From Ignavibacteriota bacterium (GTDB taxonomy: Bacteria > Bacteroidota > Ignavibacteria > SZUA-365), in the NCBI GenBank assembly GCA_016218045.1, contig JACRFB010000016.1, forward strand, positions 1 through 64,000: a stretch of 64,000 nt of DNA. Reading direction: 5' to 3'. The translations under genes and the position numbers were made by a program. The notes under the pieces were generated by a model that had not been told where the DNA came from, did no database searches, and saw only the letters and a list, made by a program, of their open reading frames with translations. Shown piece by piece: positions 1 through 8,247 of the stretch. The first letter of the stretch is position 1. Every line of letters begins with the position of its first letter.

Positions 1-883
1 AGGTGTTTCCGCCGTCCATGGTGTACTTCGTATGTGCATAAGGAAAGGATATTTCTCTCTCCGGACGTGGAAATATCGTATACATAAGTGGCCCCGATTG
101 ACACACATTAAACACGATTTCATCATCCCAGTAGCCCGTTATCTCCCAGGTTCCACCTCCATCGGACGTCGTTGTTACAATCACAGGTAGGGGAGTTTGA
201 ATGAGGGGGTATGTGTGCACTATAAACCAATGGAGGGAGTCGAGGACTTCCAAGTGATGGATTGTTTGATTAAAAGGCGTCGCATCATACGCAGCGTTGC
301 GCAATTCTTCCCATGTTTGCCCGCGATTTGTTGTACGCCAGAACATTATCGATTTCCTTGAAGCTGATTCCATGTACACCGTATTGCTGTCCACGAATTC
401 GATATTTCGAGCAGGGACGATACGGGAGAACGGAGTCCTCCAGTACCCCCCATTTGGCCGCGCTGTTGGCCGCATCGTGTCCGGAAAAATCGGCACCTTC
501 ACCCAGGACGCTCCGGCATCGCTTGTTGTATAAAGGCGATGAACACTTGAATTACTCCCAGGCGGTCTTGTCGAAAACAGCAACCATCCGTTCCTCTGAT
601 CCACGAATTCCAGATCATCGATGGTGGAATCGGCGGTGAAGTGGTGTTCGGTCCATTGTACTCCGCCGTCCGTTGTGCGGAGAATTGTGCCGCGATAATT
701 CACCACCCAACCATGCAGTGAGTCGAGGAACTGCACCTTCACACGTGTGGTGTCGCGGTACGGCAAGGGAATTTCACGGTATTGGGAGAGCAGTGCCGGA
801 GTACAAACACAAAGCACCATAAAGCCCAACACGGCGGCGCGGAGCATCACATCGCACCCCTGAAATTTTCGAGTACTGCTCAT
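1..883 (-). CDS. YCF48/BNR-repeat secreted protein (partial, C-terminus beyond the window)
   Basis: The reading frame enters from the left edge and is open through to its start. The translation has a hydrophobic signal segment (LRAAVLGFMVLCVCTPALLS) and then repeated beta-propeller-like motifs of the type TTDGGVQW, TSDAGASW, TTNRGQTW and TSDGGGTW. These are typical of YCF48/BNR/sortilin-like secreted propellers in Bacteroidota. I chose the ATG at 883 because GAGG lies 6 nt upstream; an in-frame ATG at 847 is the alternative. The next gene upstream on the same strand (1518-3731) encodes a similar repeat protein, so the two may be paralogues. The missing C-terminus may carry a T9SS sorting domain. 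The exact function is unknown. Confidence 0.8.
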   Translation of the reverse strand, partial: MSSTRKFQGCDVMLRAAVLGFMVLCVCTPALLSQYREIPLPYRDTTRVKVQFLDSLHGWVVNYRGTILRTTDGGVQWTEHHFTADSTIDDLEFVDQRNGWLLFSTRPPGSNSSVHRLYTTSDAGASWVKVPIFPDTMRPTARPNGGYWRTPFSRIVPARNIEFVDSNTVYMESASRKSIMFWRTTNRGQTWEELRNAAYDATPFNQTIHHLEVLDSLHWFIVHTYPLIQTPLPVIVTTTSDGGGTWEITGYWDDEIVFNVCQSGPLMYTIFPRPEREISFPYAHTKYTMDGGNT

Positions 884-1517
884 CCAACACCTCAACCCGT
901 TAAAACGCGGAACAGCATGGGGCAACCTAGTGAGTACGGTGTAGGGAAGCAAGAAGCCGCTCTCCCGCTGTCGCACGATAGAGTGTTGCACGGAGAAAAC
1001 AGCACACCGGAGGAACGGAGGAAACGGAGGTATTTTTCTTGCGGCCTTCGGCCGCTCTCCCGCTGTCCCGCTGTCGCACGATAGAATGTTGCACGAAGAA
1101 AACAGCACACCGGAGGAACGGAGGAAACGGAGGTTTTTTCTTGCGGCCTTCGGCCGCTCTCCCGCTGTCCCGCTGTCCCGTCGCGCTTCGACTACGCTCA
1201 GCGTGACACAGGGTCGTGGTCCCGCTGTCCCGCTGTCCCGCTGTCCCGCTCTCCCGCTGTCCCGTCGCGCTTCGACTACGCTCAGCGTGACACAGGGTCG
1301 TGGTCCCGCTGTCCCGCTCTCCCGCTGTCCCGTCGCGCTTCGACTACGCTCAGCGAGACACAGGGTCGTGGTCCCGCTGTCCCGCTGTCCCGCTGTCGCA
1401 TGATAGAGTGTTGCGCGAAGAAAACGGCACACAGGAGGAACGGAGGAAACGGAGGTTTTTTCTTGCGGCCTTCGGCCGCTCTCCCGCTGTCCCGCTGTCC
1501 CGCTCTCCCGCTGTCCG
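884..1517. repeat. Mosaic intergenic repeat array between two YCF48-like genes
   Basis: This stretch holds no credible gene. It is built from two modules. Module A is about 100 bp, starts at 965, 1068 and 1390, and contains a purine-rich GGAGGAACGGAGGAAACGG tract, a T-run and the hairpin GCGGCC-TTC-GGCCGC. Module B is 40 bp at 1181-1220, 1265-1304 and 1333-1372, with the core TTCGACTACGCTCAGCG. The modules are joined by variable numbers of the 8-mer CCCGCTGT or CCCGCTCT. The order is A-A-B-B-B-A. Open frames across it are by-products of the repeats. Confidence 0.9.
1181..1372. repeat. Three copies of a 40-bp repeat (module B)
   Basis: Copies lie at 1181-1220, 1265-1304 and 1333-1372. Copies 1 and 2 are identical and copy 3 has one T-to-A change in the core (CAGCGAGACA instead of CAGCGTGACA). 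On the minus strand the core reads GTCACGCTGAGCGTAGTCGA. I recall a very similar dispersed repeat in many unrelated bacterial genomes, but did not check this. Confidence 0.9.
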
Positions 1518-3731
1518 TTATTGTGTCACTACGACTGCACGGCTTGTGGCAACAGCGCCTGAGAGGAGGCGCACGTGATAGAGGCCGGGCGCGAGGGGGG
1601 GAAGTGTGCGGAGATCGAACACGGCCGCGTGGCGGCCGGGCTGGCGAATTGCCTCGGGCAGGGAGACGATGCGCCGGCCGAGCATGTCGTTCAATGACAG
1701 AGAGACGGAGCGGTCGGGTCCGGCTCCGAGCGCGAAAGGGATGGTGAGCGCCGCGTGGCGCGTGGAGACGACGGGATTCGGATACGGTGCTCCGATTTCC
1801 ATGACCGCTGGCGCGGGCATTTCGAGGCCCGTGCTGCCGCCGGTGCCGCTGTGCCGGATTTCGCCGCCCGGACCGTACGCCCACCCCTTCTGGCGCGTCA
1901 ACCAGTACCAGCCGTTCCAGTACACGCCTTCTTTCATCGGTGAGACCGACCAGGACGTCCCGCCGTCGCTTGTGCTGTACACGCCCGTGCGGCCTGTGGT
2001 GACCGGTTTTGTGGCGTATCCGTTCAATGCGTCAAAGAAAAACAGGCGCTCGAAGCCGCGTTCACTGCCGCGTGTGTTCCAGGTGCGCCCGCTGTTCGTG
2101 GTGAAGGTCGCGCTGCCCGACGATGTTCCCGATGCCAGTGCCACGCCGTCGGTCGGCGAGAAGAACTGCACATTGCGGAGGTAGGAATTCGATGGACTCC
2201 GGTGATACGTCCAATTCTCTCCCATGTCGGTGCTGATGGCGACACCACCGCTGCCCGTGAACAGTATCGTGGCCGGATAAAAGAAGTACAGCAATTCTCC
2301 GGCAGCGAATTGGAACTGGAATTCGTCGGAAACATAGATCGAGTCCCACTGCGCGCCGGCATCCCTGCTCAGGTAGAGGTTGCCCGCGGAACTTCCCACG
2401 AGAATGGTATCGCGCGACAGCGCAAGAATCCCCTCGGGCAGTTCGCCCCCAAGCAGTGTGTACTTCAACGGCAGCTCGCCGATTTTCTCCCAGGCGTGTC
2501 CGTTGTTGCTCGTGTGGAAGAGGGCGCTGCTGTATTGCGCATCGAGGCCGAAGGCGTATCCCGCCTGTCCGCCATACATCGAGAGCCCGCGGATACTGTA
2601 TCGCGTCGACGGCTGTGCCTCGTCCCAGCGCCTGCCGCCGTTCGAGGTGACGAGCACGCTGTTCGTGTAGGTGAGGGCGATGCCGTTCTGTTCATTGGTG
2701 AAGTGTATCCCGGTGATGTCGGCCAGGAATCCCGCTCCCATCACGATGGCCCAGGACTGCCCTCCATCGCTGGTGCGCAGTATGCGACCGCCCTCACCAG
2801 CGATGTACCCGACCTGCGCGTTCACAAAACTTCCGGCAATCGGATATGCGTTCGGGAAAGCCGCGCCTGTAAGACTGATGTTCCAGGTCTCGCCGCCGTC
2901 GGTGGATTTGTTGACGATGTATTCACCCTCGCTCAGCACATACACGGCATCGCCGAGAGCGGGTCCGGCAAACACGCGCAGGTGGTAATCGAAACCGTAC
3001 ACATCCATTTCCTTCCACGTGGCGCCGCCGTCATGCGTGCGCACCACTTGGCCGTCGCGGAGCTGATAGCCGTAGGAGCTGTCGATGAAGACGAGGCGCT
3101 GCATGCCGCGCGCGGCGTACGACGAATCGACGGCCCAGTCGAGCCCGGCGTTGTCGGTGCGGTACACGCTGCGATTTCCGACCGCGAACCAGCGGCCGGG
3201 CGATTGCACGGCGATGCTGCGCAACTGGTCATTCATCGTCACCGGCACCTGTATCGGCGACCAGGAAATGCCACGGTCGCGGGTGACGAGCAGGAGTGTG
3301 GGTCCGGTTTTTGCGAGGGCGCTCGAATCGTCGATGCGCGCGAGGTCGGCCAGGCCGTTGGCACCGGCCACGGCGGGTTTTCGTTCGGTCCACAGCCACC
3401 CCCCGTCGGTGGATGTGAGCAGCAGACCGTCCTCGCCCGCGGCGATGAGGTCGCCGCTGGGAAAGGCGAGTACACGCTGCAGATCGTGATACACGATGTG
3501 CTGTGAGTACCATGTGCGTCCCGTGTCGTAGGTGAGCTGCACGAAACCGCGGTCGCACACCGCCACTGCGGTCCCCGTCCCCGTCGCAATAATGTCGTTG
3601 ACGAGATATCCACGCGGTACGGGATTCTGCCATTCCCATTCCTGCGCCCGCGTTTCCAGTACGATGGAGATCGCGGCAAAGAGTGTGAACACAGCCGCCC
3701 GCCGCACAAGCAGTATCAGAGTTTCGCTCAT
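1518..3731 (-). CDS. YCF48/BNR-repeat protein with T9SS type A sorting domain
   Basis: The 737-aa product begins with a signal peptide (residues about 1-30) and continues with many propeller-type motifs such as STDGGWLW, THDGGATWKE, STDGGETWN and TSDGGQSWA. The last ~90 residues form a T9SS type A C-terminal sorting domain, recognised by YPNPV, a DMLGRRIVSL stretch and the ending LYHVRLLSG. The protein is therefore expected to be exported and then secreted or surface-attached by T9SS. The frame extends upstream to 3803, but I chose the ATG at 3731 because AAAGGAAAGG lies just upstream and the signal peptide follows directly. The substrate or partner is unknown. Confidence 0.85.
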   Translation of the reverse strand: MSETLILLVRRAAVFTLFAAISIVLETRAQEWEWQNPVPRGYLVNDIIATGTGTAVAVCDRGFVQLTYDTGRTWYSQHIVYHDLQRVLAFPSGDLIAAGEDGLLLTSTDGGWLWTERKPAVAGANGLADLARIDDSSALAKTGPTLLLVTRDRGISWSPIQVPVTMNDQLRSIAVQSPGRWFAVGNRSVYRTDNAGLDWAVDSSYAARGMQRLVFIDSSYGYQLRDGQVVRTHDGGATWKEMDVYGFDYHLRVFAGPALGDAVYVLSEGEYIVNKSTDGGETWNISLTGAAFPNAYPIAGSFVNAQVGYIAGEGGRILRTSDGGQSWAIVMGAGFLADITGIHFTNEQNGIALTYTNSVLVTSNGGRRWDEAQPSTRYSIRGLSMYGGQAGYAFGLDAQYSSALFHTSNNGHAWEKIGELPLKYTLLGGELPEGILALSRDTILVGSSAGNLYLSRDAGAQWDSIYVSDEFQFQFAAGELLYFFYPATILFTGSGGVAISTDMGENWTYHRSPSNSYLRNVQFFSPTDGVALASGTSSGSATFTTNSGRTWNTRGSERGFERLFFFDALNGYATKPVTTGRTGVYSTSDGGTSWSVSPMKEGVYWNGWYWLTRQKGWAYGPGGEIRHSGTGGSTGLEMPAPAVMEIGAPYPNPVVSTRHAALTIPFALGAGPDRSVSLSLNDMLGRRIVSLPEAIRQPGRHAAVFDLRTLPPLAPGLYHVRLLSGAVATSRAVVVTQ

Positions 3732-3789
3732 GGCCTTTCCTTTCGGGATCACAGGTGAAGAATACGCCACACAGCGCGAATCCGCAACG

Positions 3790-4236
3790 TCAAAGCACGG
3801 CACCTGCCGCGTGTGCGTGCGCGTCGTGCCGTATCATGCCTCCCTTTTTGGCCGCGAGAAACACACTGGCGGCGGCGAGCATGATGATGAAGACGTAGAT
3901 GACGGCGTTGAGACCGTTGAATTTCTTTTTCAGATGCAGGAAGAGCCGCCATACGGCCGCGGCGGAGAACACCCACACGGCGATGTTCGCGTAGGTCTCG
4001 TGCTGCTCGAGGATGTGTTGTTGTGCGGCATCAAGCGGACCCGCGGCCGCAAGATTCCCGGTCAACACCGCGGCGAGCAGGCACGGTAGCGCGAGCAGCG
4101 TGAGAATGAACGTGGTCTGCATGAGGCGTGTGCTGCGCAGAAGAAAATCCGCGGCGTCGAGCAGCGCCGCGGTGATGCTCAGCGCCACGGCGAAATGCAC
4201 GATGAAGGGATGCCAGGAGGCGAGTGTATCGGTCAT
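3790..4236 (-). CDS. DUF2231-type membrane protein
   Basis: The 148-aa protein starts MTDTLASWHPFIVHFAVAL, which matches the HP-x-x-VHF signature of the DUF2231 membrane family. It has about four hydrophobic helices and a His-rich C-terminus (HDAHAHAAG). A longer frame reaches 4320, but the ATG at 4236 puts the family signature at the N-terminus and lies 4 nt after the yraN stop, suggesting translational coupling. The family has no settled function; some members sit beside cytochrome or heavy-metal genes. Here it ends a probable operon with the UbiA gene, rnhB and yraN. Confidence 0.75.
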   Translation of the reverse strand: MTDTLASWHPFIVHFAVALSITAALLDAADFLLRSTRLMQTTFILTLLALPCLLAAVLTGNLAAAGPLDAAQQHILEQHETYANIAVWVFSAAAVWRLFLHLKKKFNGLNAVIYVFIIMLAAASVFLAAKKGGMIRHDAHAHAAGAVL

Positions 4237-4240
4237 ACAA

Positions 4241-4606
4241 TCACGGGGACAGTGAAAACGCGTTGATGATGTGGTGGCAGACGGGCGCGCCACGTTCAAA
4301 TGTAACCGCAACAACATCAAAACGACAGGGTGTGTCGGGCCAGCCGTTGTCGCAGAGCCAGCCGGTCGCGATGCGGCCGAGTTGGCGTTGTTTGTTGGGT
4401 GTCACGGCGCTTTCGGGCCTCCCGAAGGCATCGTTGCGCCGCGTCTTCACTTCGATAAACACGGTGGTGTTGCCGTCGCGCGCGACGATGTCGATCTCGC
4501 CGTGTCCGAAACGGTAGTTGCGCTCGAGAATGGCGAAACCCTGCGCGCGCAACAGCGCCTCGGCCGCCTGCTCGCCGAGTCGGGCGAGATCATTCTTGTC
4601 TTCCAT
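4241..4606 (-). CDS. yraN: YraN family (UPF0102) endonuclease-like protein
   Basis: The 121-aa product has the usual length and motifs of the YraN/UPF0102 family: an N-terminal G-E-x-x-A helix, then GHGEIDIVARDG and VFIEVKTR, which supply the acidic and lysine residues of a restriction-endonuclease-like fold. A role in DNA processing or recombination is inferred from the fold. The start overlaps the 3' end of rnhB by 17 nt. The rnhB-yraN pairing is common in bacteria, which supports both calls. Confidence 0.88.
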   Translation of the reverse strand: MEDKNDLARLGEQAAEALLRAQGFAILERNYRFGHGEIDIVARDGNTTVFIEVKTRRNDAFGRPESAVTPNKQRQLGRIATGWLCDNGWPDTPCRFDVVAVTFERGAPVCHHIINAFSLSP

Positions 4607-5309
4607 CGAACAGTTCTCCCTGATGTTCCAGAAATTGTTTCACGATAAAACTGCGGCGGTGTACCGGCGTGTACCCCATGGTCCGGATCGCCTCCAAATG
4701 TTTCCGTGTTGCGTACCCCTTGTGCTGTGCGAAGCCGTATCCCGGATACGCGTCTTCGAGCGCGCGCAGAATGGCGTCGCGGTGTGTCTTTGCAATGATG
4801 GATGCGGCGCCGATCGAAAGGCAGAGCGCGTCCCCGCGCACAACGGTGCGGAAGGGCAGCGTGGCATGGCGGTAGCGGTTGCCGTCCACGAGAAGAAAGT
4901 CGGGAGCGGGATCGAGCGCCGCGACGGCGCGGTCCATCGCCCGCAGTGTGGCCTGGAGAATATTGACGGCGTCGATTTCCTCCGGACCGGCCTCGCCGAT
5001 GCCGATCGCCACTGCATGTGTTCGAATGATGTCCGCCAACTCCTCCCTGCGTTGTTCATGCAGTGTTTTGGAATCCGCGATTCCCGCTATCGCCGCATCC
5101 GCGGGCAGAATCACGGCCGCCGCCACGACGGGTCCGGCCAGCGGACCGCGCCCCGCCTCGTCCACTCCCGCAAGCAGCGTTATCCCTTCTTGAAAGAGCG
5201 AAAGTTCGAGCGACGAGTATCGCCGAGCCGTCTGTGTCGCCGAGGCCGCCGCACGCGTCGCATCACCCTCCGTGCCGCGCGGCTCCGTCCTTTGTACGCG
5301 CGGTTTCAC
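4590..5309 (-). CDS. rnhB: Ribonuclease HII
   Basis: RNase HII cleaves the RNA strand of RNA-DNA hybrids and removes misincorporated ribonucleotides. The 239-aa protein contains the diagnostic GVDEAGRGPLAGPV motif at about residue 48, with the catalytic Asp-Glu, and further conserved segments DSKTL, GAASIIAKTHRD and HKGYATRKH. The ~45-residue N-terminal extension is unusual, but the ATG at 5309 overlaps the stop of the upstream UbiA gene (ATGA), which supports this start. It also overlaps yraN downstream by 17 nt, so the genes are probably one operon. Confidence 0.93.
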   Translation of the reverse strand: MKPRVQRTEPRGTEGDATRAAASATQTARRYSSLELSLFQEGITLLAGVDEAGRGPLAGPVVAAAVILPADAAIAGIADSKTLHEQRREELADIIRTHAVAIGIGEAGPEEIDAVNILQATLRAMDRAVAALDPAPDFLLVDGNRYRHATLPFRTVVRGDALCLSIGAASIIAKTHRDAILRALEDAYPGYGFAQHKGYATRKHLEAIRTMGYTPVHRRSFIVKQFLEHQGELFDGRQE

Positions 5310-6148
5310 AGAATTGTTCCCGCGAGTATGGCAAGGATGCCGCCGGGCATCGCGACTTTCATGAGACGGCTGAGCCGTCCCGCCGTTGCGGCGTCGTCGG
5401 CGCGGAGGGCCGTTATTGCGATATAGAGCAGGAGAATATCAACTGTGGCGATGACGACGGCGAGATAGTGCCACGAATAGAGGCCGAACACGGCGGGCAG
5501 GGGGCTGGCCGCAAGCACGAGCAGACAGCACATGGCCGCCAAGCGCATGGCCGCGCGCGCGCCGTGTGTGATGGGAAACGTGCGTATGCCTCCGGCGGTA
5601 TCACCCTCCACATCCTCCACGTCCTTGAACAGTTCGCGCGGAAAGGTAAACGCGGCGGCGAGCAGTCCGGGCACAATACCCGCGGACACGTTGCCCGCGG
5701 CCGCGGCGCCGAAGGGAAACGCCAGTCCCGTGACAATGGACACGGCCGCGTTTCCCAGCAGCGGGACACGCTTGAGTCGCAGGTTGTAGCCGAGGATCAA
5801 CGCGGTGCCCGCGATAGCAAGAAGGAAGGCGAGTAGACCGGAAGCAGCGGCGCTGGCGAGTCCGGCAACACTGCAGCCAACCGCCGTCAACACCGCGCCC
5901 CGACGCGTCACCGTTCCCGCGGCCAGCGCGCGCGACGGCCTGTTGATGCGGTCGATGCTCTCGTCCAACACATCGTTCGTCGCATTGCCTCCTGCCGTGA
6001 TCAGGGCCACGGCGGCGCAGGCGGGCAGCAGCACCATCACGTTCCTTCCGTCTCCCCCGGCAATCACGCAGGCGGCCGCGCAGCCGAGGGCGCCGATGGC
6101 TGCGTTGATGGGTCTGGTCAGGTGGAGGTATGCGGCGGGATGGGGCAC
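5306..6148 (-). CDS. UbiA family prenyltransferase (geranylgeranylglycerol-phosphate geranylgeranyltransferase-like)
   Basis: This is an integral membrane prenyltransferase that joins an isoprenoid diphosphate to a lipid or aromatic acceptor. The key motif NATNDVLDESIDRINRPSR (N-D-x-x-x-D with NRP) binds Mg-diphosphate, and a second acidic motif FKDVEDVEGD lies near the middle. The rest is about eight to nine hydrophobic helices. The pattern resembles enzymes annotated as digeranylgeranylglyceryl-phosphate synthases in archaea and Bacteroidota, but the substrate is unproven. The frame runs to 6256; that extension is encoded by a tandem repeat and is unlike any UbiA N-terminus, so the GTG at 6148 (280 aa) is preferred. 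The start remains uncertain. Confidence 0.8.
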   Translation of the reverse strand: MPHPAAYLHLTRPINAAIGALGCAAACVIAGGDGRNVMVLLPACAAVALITAGGNATNDVLDESIDRINRPSRALAAGTVTRRGAVLTAVGCSVAGLASAAASGLLAFLLAIAGTALILGYNLRLKRVPLLGNAAVSIVTGLAFPFGAAAAGNVSAGIVPGLLAAAFTFPRELFKDVEDVEGDTAGGIRTFPITHGARAAMRLAAMCCLLVLAASPLPAVFGLYSWHYLAVVIATVDILLLYIAITALRADDAATAGRLSRLMKVAMPGGILAILAGTIL

Positions 6149-6215
6149 GGTAGATGGGTAGATGGTAGCTGGTAGATGGTAGCTGGTAGATGGTAGATGG
6201 GTAGATCGATCTGCG
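6149..6215. repeat. Tandem GGTAGATGGTAGCT-type repeat upstream of the UbiA gene
   Basis: A 14-bp unit, GGTAGATGGTAGCT, occurs in tandem with degenerate GGTAGATGG partial copies. It lies directly in front of the preferred start of the UbiA gene and could be read as a low-complexity N-terminal extension. No gene is supported between here and 6353. Confidence 0.85.
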
Positions 6216-6353
6216 ATGGGTGAGTGAGGAGTCAGGAGTAAGGATGCAGGAGACATGAATCAACACGCGCCCCCTTTCTTTCGAAAAATCAGATTCCGTG
6301 AGTGCTGCGAAGGCGGTGGCGACTCTTTTCAGGCGCCTCGCAGTCTTTTGTCA

Positions 6354-8102
6354 TCAGAATTCATTCACCAGACCGAAGTGGATTTTACCATCCGATAACC
6401 CGTCGCCCTGCCCGAGGGCGTAACTCACGCCGATGACACCGAGGCCCGTTTCGAGGCGCACGCCGATGCCGTATCCGTGCCGCGTCACCGAGAATTCATC
6501 ACGCTGCCGCGTGGGATCGGGCGTTTGATACACGGCGCCCACATCAAAAAACGCGAAGAGAAACGAGCGCGGCCCGAAGGTGAAACGGTACTCGGCATTC
6601 ACCCAGCCGAGGCGGGTGCCGCTGAACTGCTCCTCGCGATACCCGCGCAGCGTGGTCGCGCCGCCGAGCTGGTACATGTCGCTTGCGTCGAGCGCGGCGC
6701 CGCGTAATTCGCGTCCGTGTACCGACAGCGCTGCGATATTGCGCGGAAACAGTTCGAGGAAGTACGAGAGATCCAGCTCGATGCGCTGCACGAAGTCGCT
6801 TTCGCGCGCGCCTGTCGCGACGGCTGTGCTGCGTTTGGCGCCGCCGCTGTAGCTGTTGCGGAACTGCACGCCCGAGCGTGGAACAAACACGTTGTCGCGC
6901 GTGTCGATAAGCAGTTCGGCGCCGGCGTTGAACGTGGAACTGGCCGAGAGCGCCGACGACGCGGCGCGGGCGCCGGGTATGACCGACACCTGCTGCACCG
7001 TTGCGGCGATGTTCAGCCATGCGCCCGCGAGCCAGGTGGCCCGCGCCTCGAGCGCGCGACGGATGTAGGTGGAATCCTGGCGCCGTTCGCGGAAGCCGCC
7101 GTCGAGATTCAAGGGCAGGGACAGGAACCAGGGTTCGAGATATCGGACGTCCAACTCCGATACATCGCGCGTCGCCCGTTCCCAGCGCCCGTCAAAACGG
7201 CGTCCCGTGCCGAAAAGATTCCGGAAAAAGACGTTCACCAATCCGGTGAGGTAACCCTCTTCGCCCGGCAGCCGCGGAGGCTGATAGCCGATCACGCCGT
7301 CGAAAACGTTGGTGCTGCCTTCGGCGACGCGGAGAAGCAGGCCGCCCCGTCCGTTGCGGATGACAAACTCCGGTTCTGCCACGGTGGAAAAAAAGCGCAG
7401 GCGTTCGATACGCGCGCGCGCGGTGCGGACCTTCTCGGCGTCGAACAATTCTCCTCGCTGAATCCGCGTTTCCCGCACGATCACGTCGGGATCTGTTTCG
7501 GTGTTGCCTTCGACCGCGATCGTGTCGACGGTCCAGAGTCCGCCTTCATCCACCGTCACGGTCACATCGGCGCGTATTTCGCCGCCATCCGGCCGCATCA
7601 CCAGATCCGTCACGCGGGCCGACACGAGCGGATACCCCGACTGCTCATACCGCGCGATGAGCCGGCCAATCGCCTCGCCGACGGCGGCTTCGGTGAACAG
7701 GCCGTTGGCGGGCGCATCGAGCGCGCGGAGCGCTGTGGCTTCGCCGACGGCCTGCGCGCCCTCGACTCGAGTAGTGCCGTGCAGCACGCGCGCGCCTTCG
7801 GAGATGCGGAGTGTCACCGCGAGACGCGCGGAATCCGCCGACATCTCCATGCCGATCGCCTCGATGTGCGCGAAGCGTAATCCTCGCTCGCTTGCGTGAC
7901 GCAGCACCGCGGCGCGCATCGCGCTGTCGCCGCGCGACAAACCCGGCCGCGCAATCACGGTGCGCAGATCCTGCGCGAGTTCCGTCGTCCGCAGCGCGAC
8001 ACAGCCGTCGCAGGTCAGGTCCAGCACGGGCGCCTGCCGCTGCGCCTGCGCGCATGCGCAGCACACCACGAGAAGTATCCATGTCGGGCAGCGTAAGAAC
8101 AC
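6354..8102 (-). CDS. Omp85/BamA-superfamily outer membrane protein
   Basis: After a signal peptide (residues about 1-22, ending AQAQ) the protein has POTRA-like segments, for example VDTIAVEGNTETDPDVIVRE. A C-terminal D15-type 16-strand barrel follows, with the loop-6 motif in GGATTLRGYREEQFSG and a terminal Phe (VNEF) typical of outer membrane proteins. It is shorter (about 582 aa) than the full BamA at 47735-50113, so it is more like a TamA/TpsB-type accessory Omp85. The frame opens at 8288 but would overlap the divergent larB start and delay the signal peptide; the GTG at 8102 is my best guess. Its client protein or lipid is unknown. Confidence 0.82.
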   Translation of the reverse strand: MFLRCPTWILLVVCCACAQAQRQAPVLDLTCDGCVALRTTELAQDLRTVIARPGLSRGDSAMRAAVLRHASERGLRFAHIEAIGMEMSADSARLAVTLRISEGARVLHGTTRVEGAQAVGEATALRALDAPANGLFTEAAVGEAIGRLIARYEQSGYPLVSARVTDLVMRPDGGEIRADVTVTVDEGGLWTVDTIAVEGNTETDPDVIVRETRIQRGELFDAEKVRTARARIERLRFFSTVAEPEFVIRNGRGGLLLRVAEGSTNVFDGVIGYQPPRLPGEEGYLTGLVNVFFRNLFGTGRRFDGRWERATRDVSELDVRYLEPWFLSLPLNLDGGFRERRQDSTYIRRALEARATWLAGAWLNIAATVQQVSVIPGARAASSALSASSTFNAGAELLIDTRDNVFVPRSGVQFRNSYSGGAKRSTAVATGARESDFVQRIELDLSYFLELFPRNIAALSVHGRELRGAALDASDMYQLGGATTLRGYREEQFSGTRLGWVNAEYRFTFGPRSFLFAFFDVGAVYQTPDPTRQRDEFSVTRHGYGIGVRLETGLGVIGVSYALGQGDGLSDGKIHFGLVNEF

Positions 8103-8247
8103 GTCGGCAAAATAGAATGTGGCGCGTCGGGTGTCAATGCCGTTTCCGCGGAACGGAGCCGCGCCGCTGACTTGAATGCGCTCGGGAGAGGGGAGTATAT
8201 TGTCCCGGCGCACTCCGCATCCTTCCCACAGCGAGACACCGACCCCG

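Noticed and set aside
965-1510. Possible CRISPR array
   Set aside because: The units are not separated by unique spacers of constant length, the repeats differ in type (A and B), and no cas genes are near.
2202-3506. Plus-strand 434-codon open frame
   Set aside because: Antisense to the T9SS propeller gene 1518-3731, which has a signal peptide, repeats and a sorting domain.
6717-7880. Plus-strand 387-codon open frame
   Set aside because: Antisense to the Omp85 gene; composition is that of a shadow frame.
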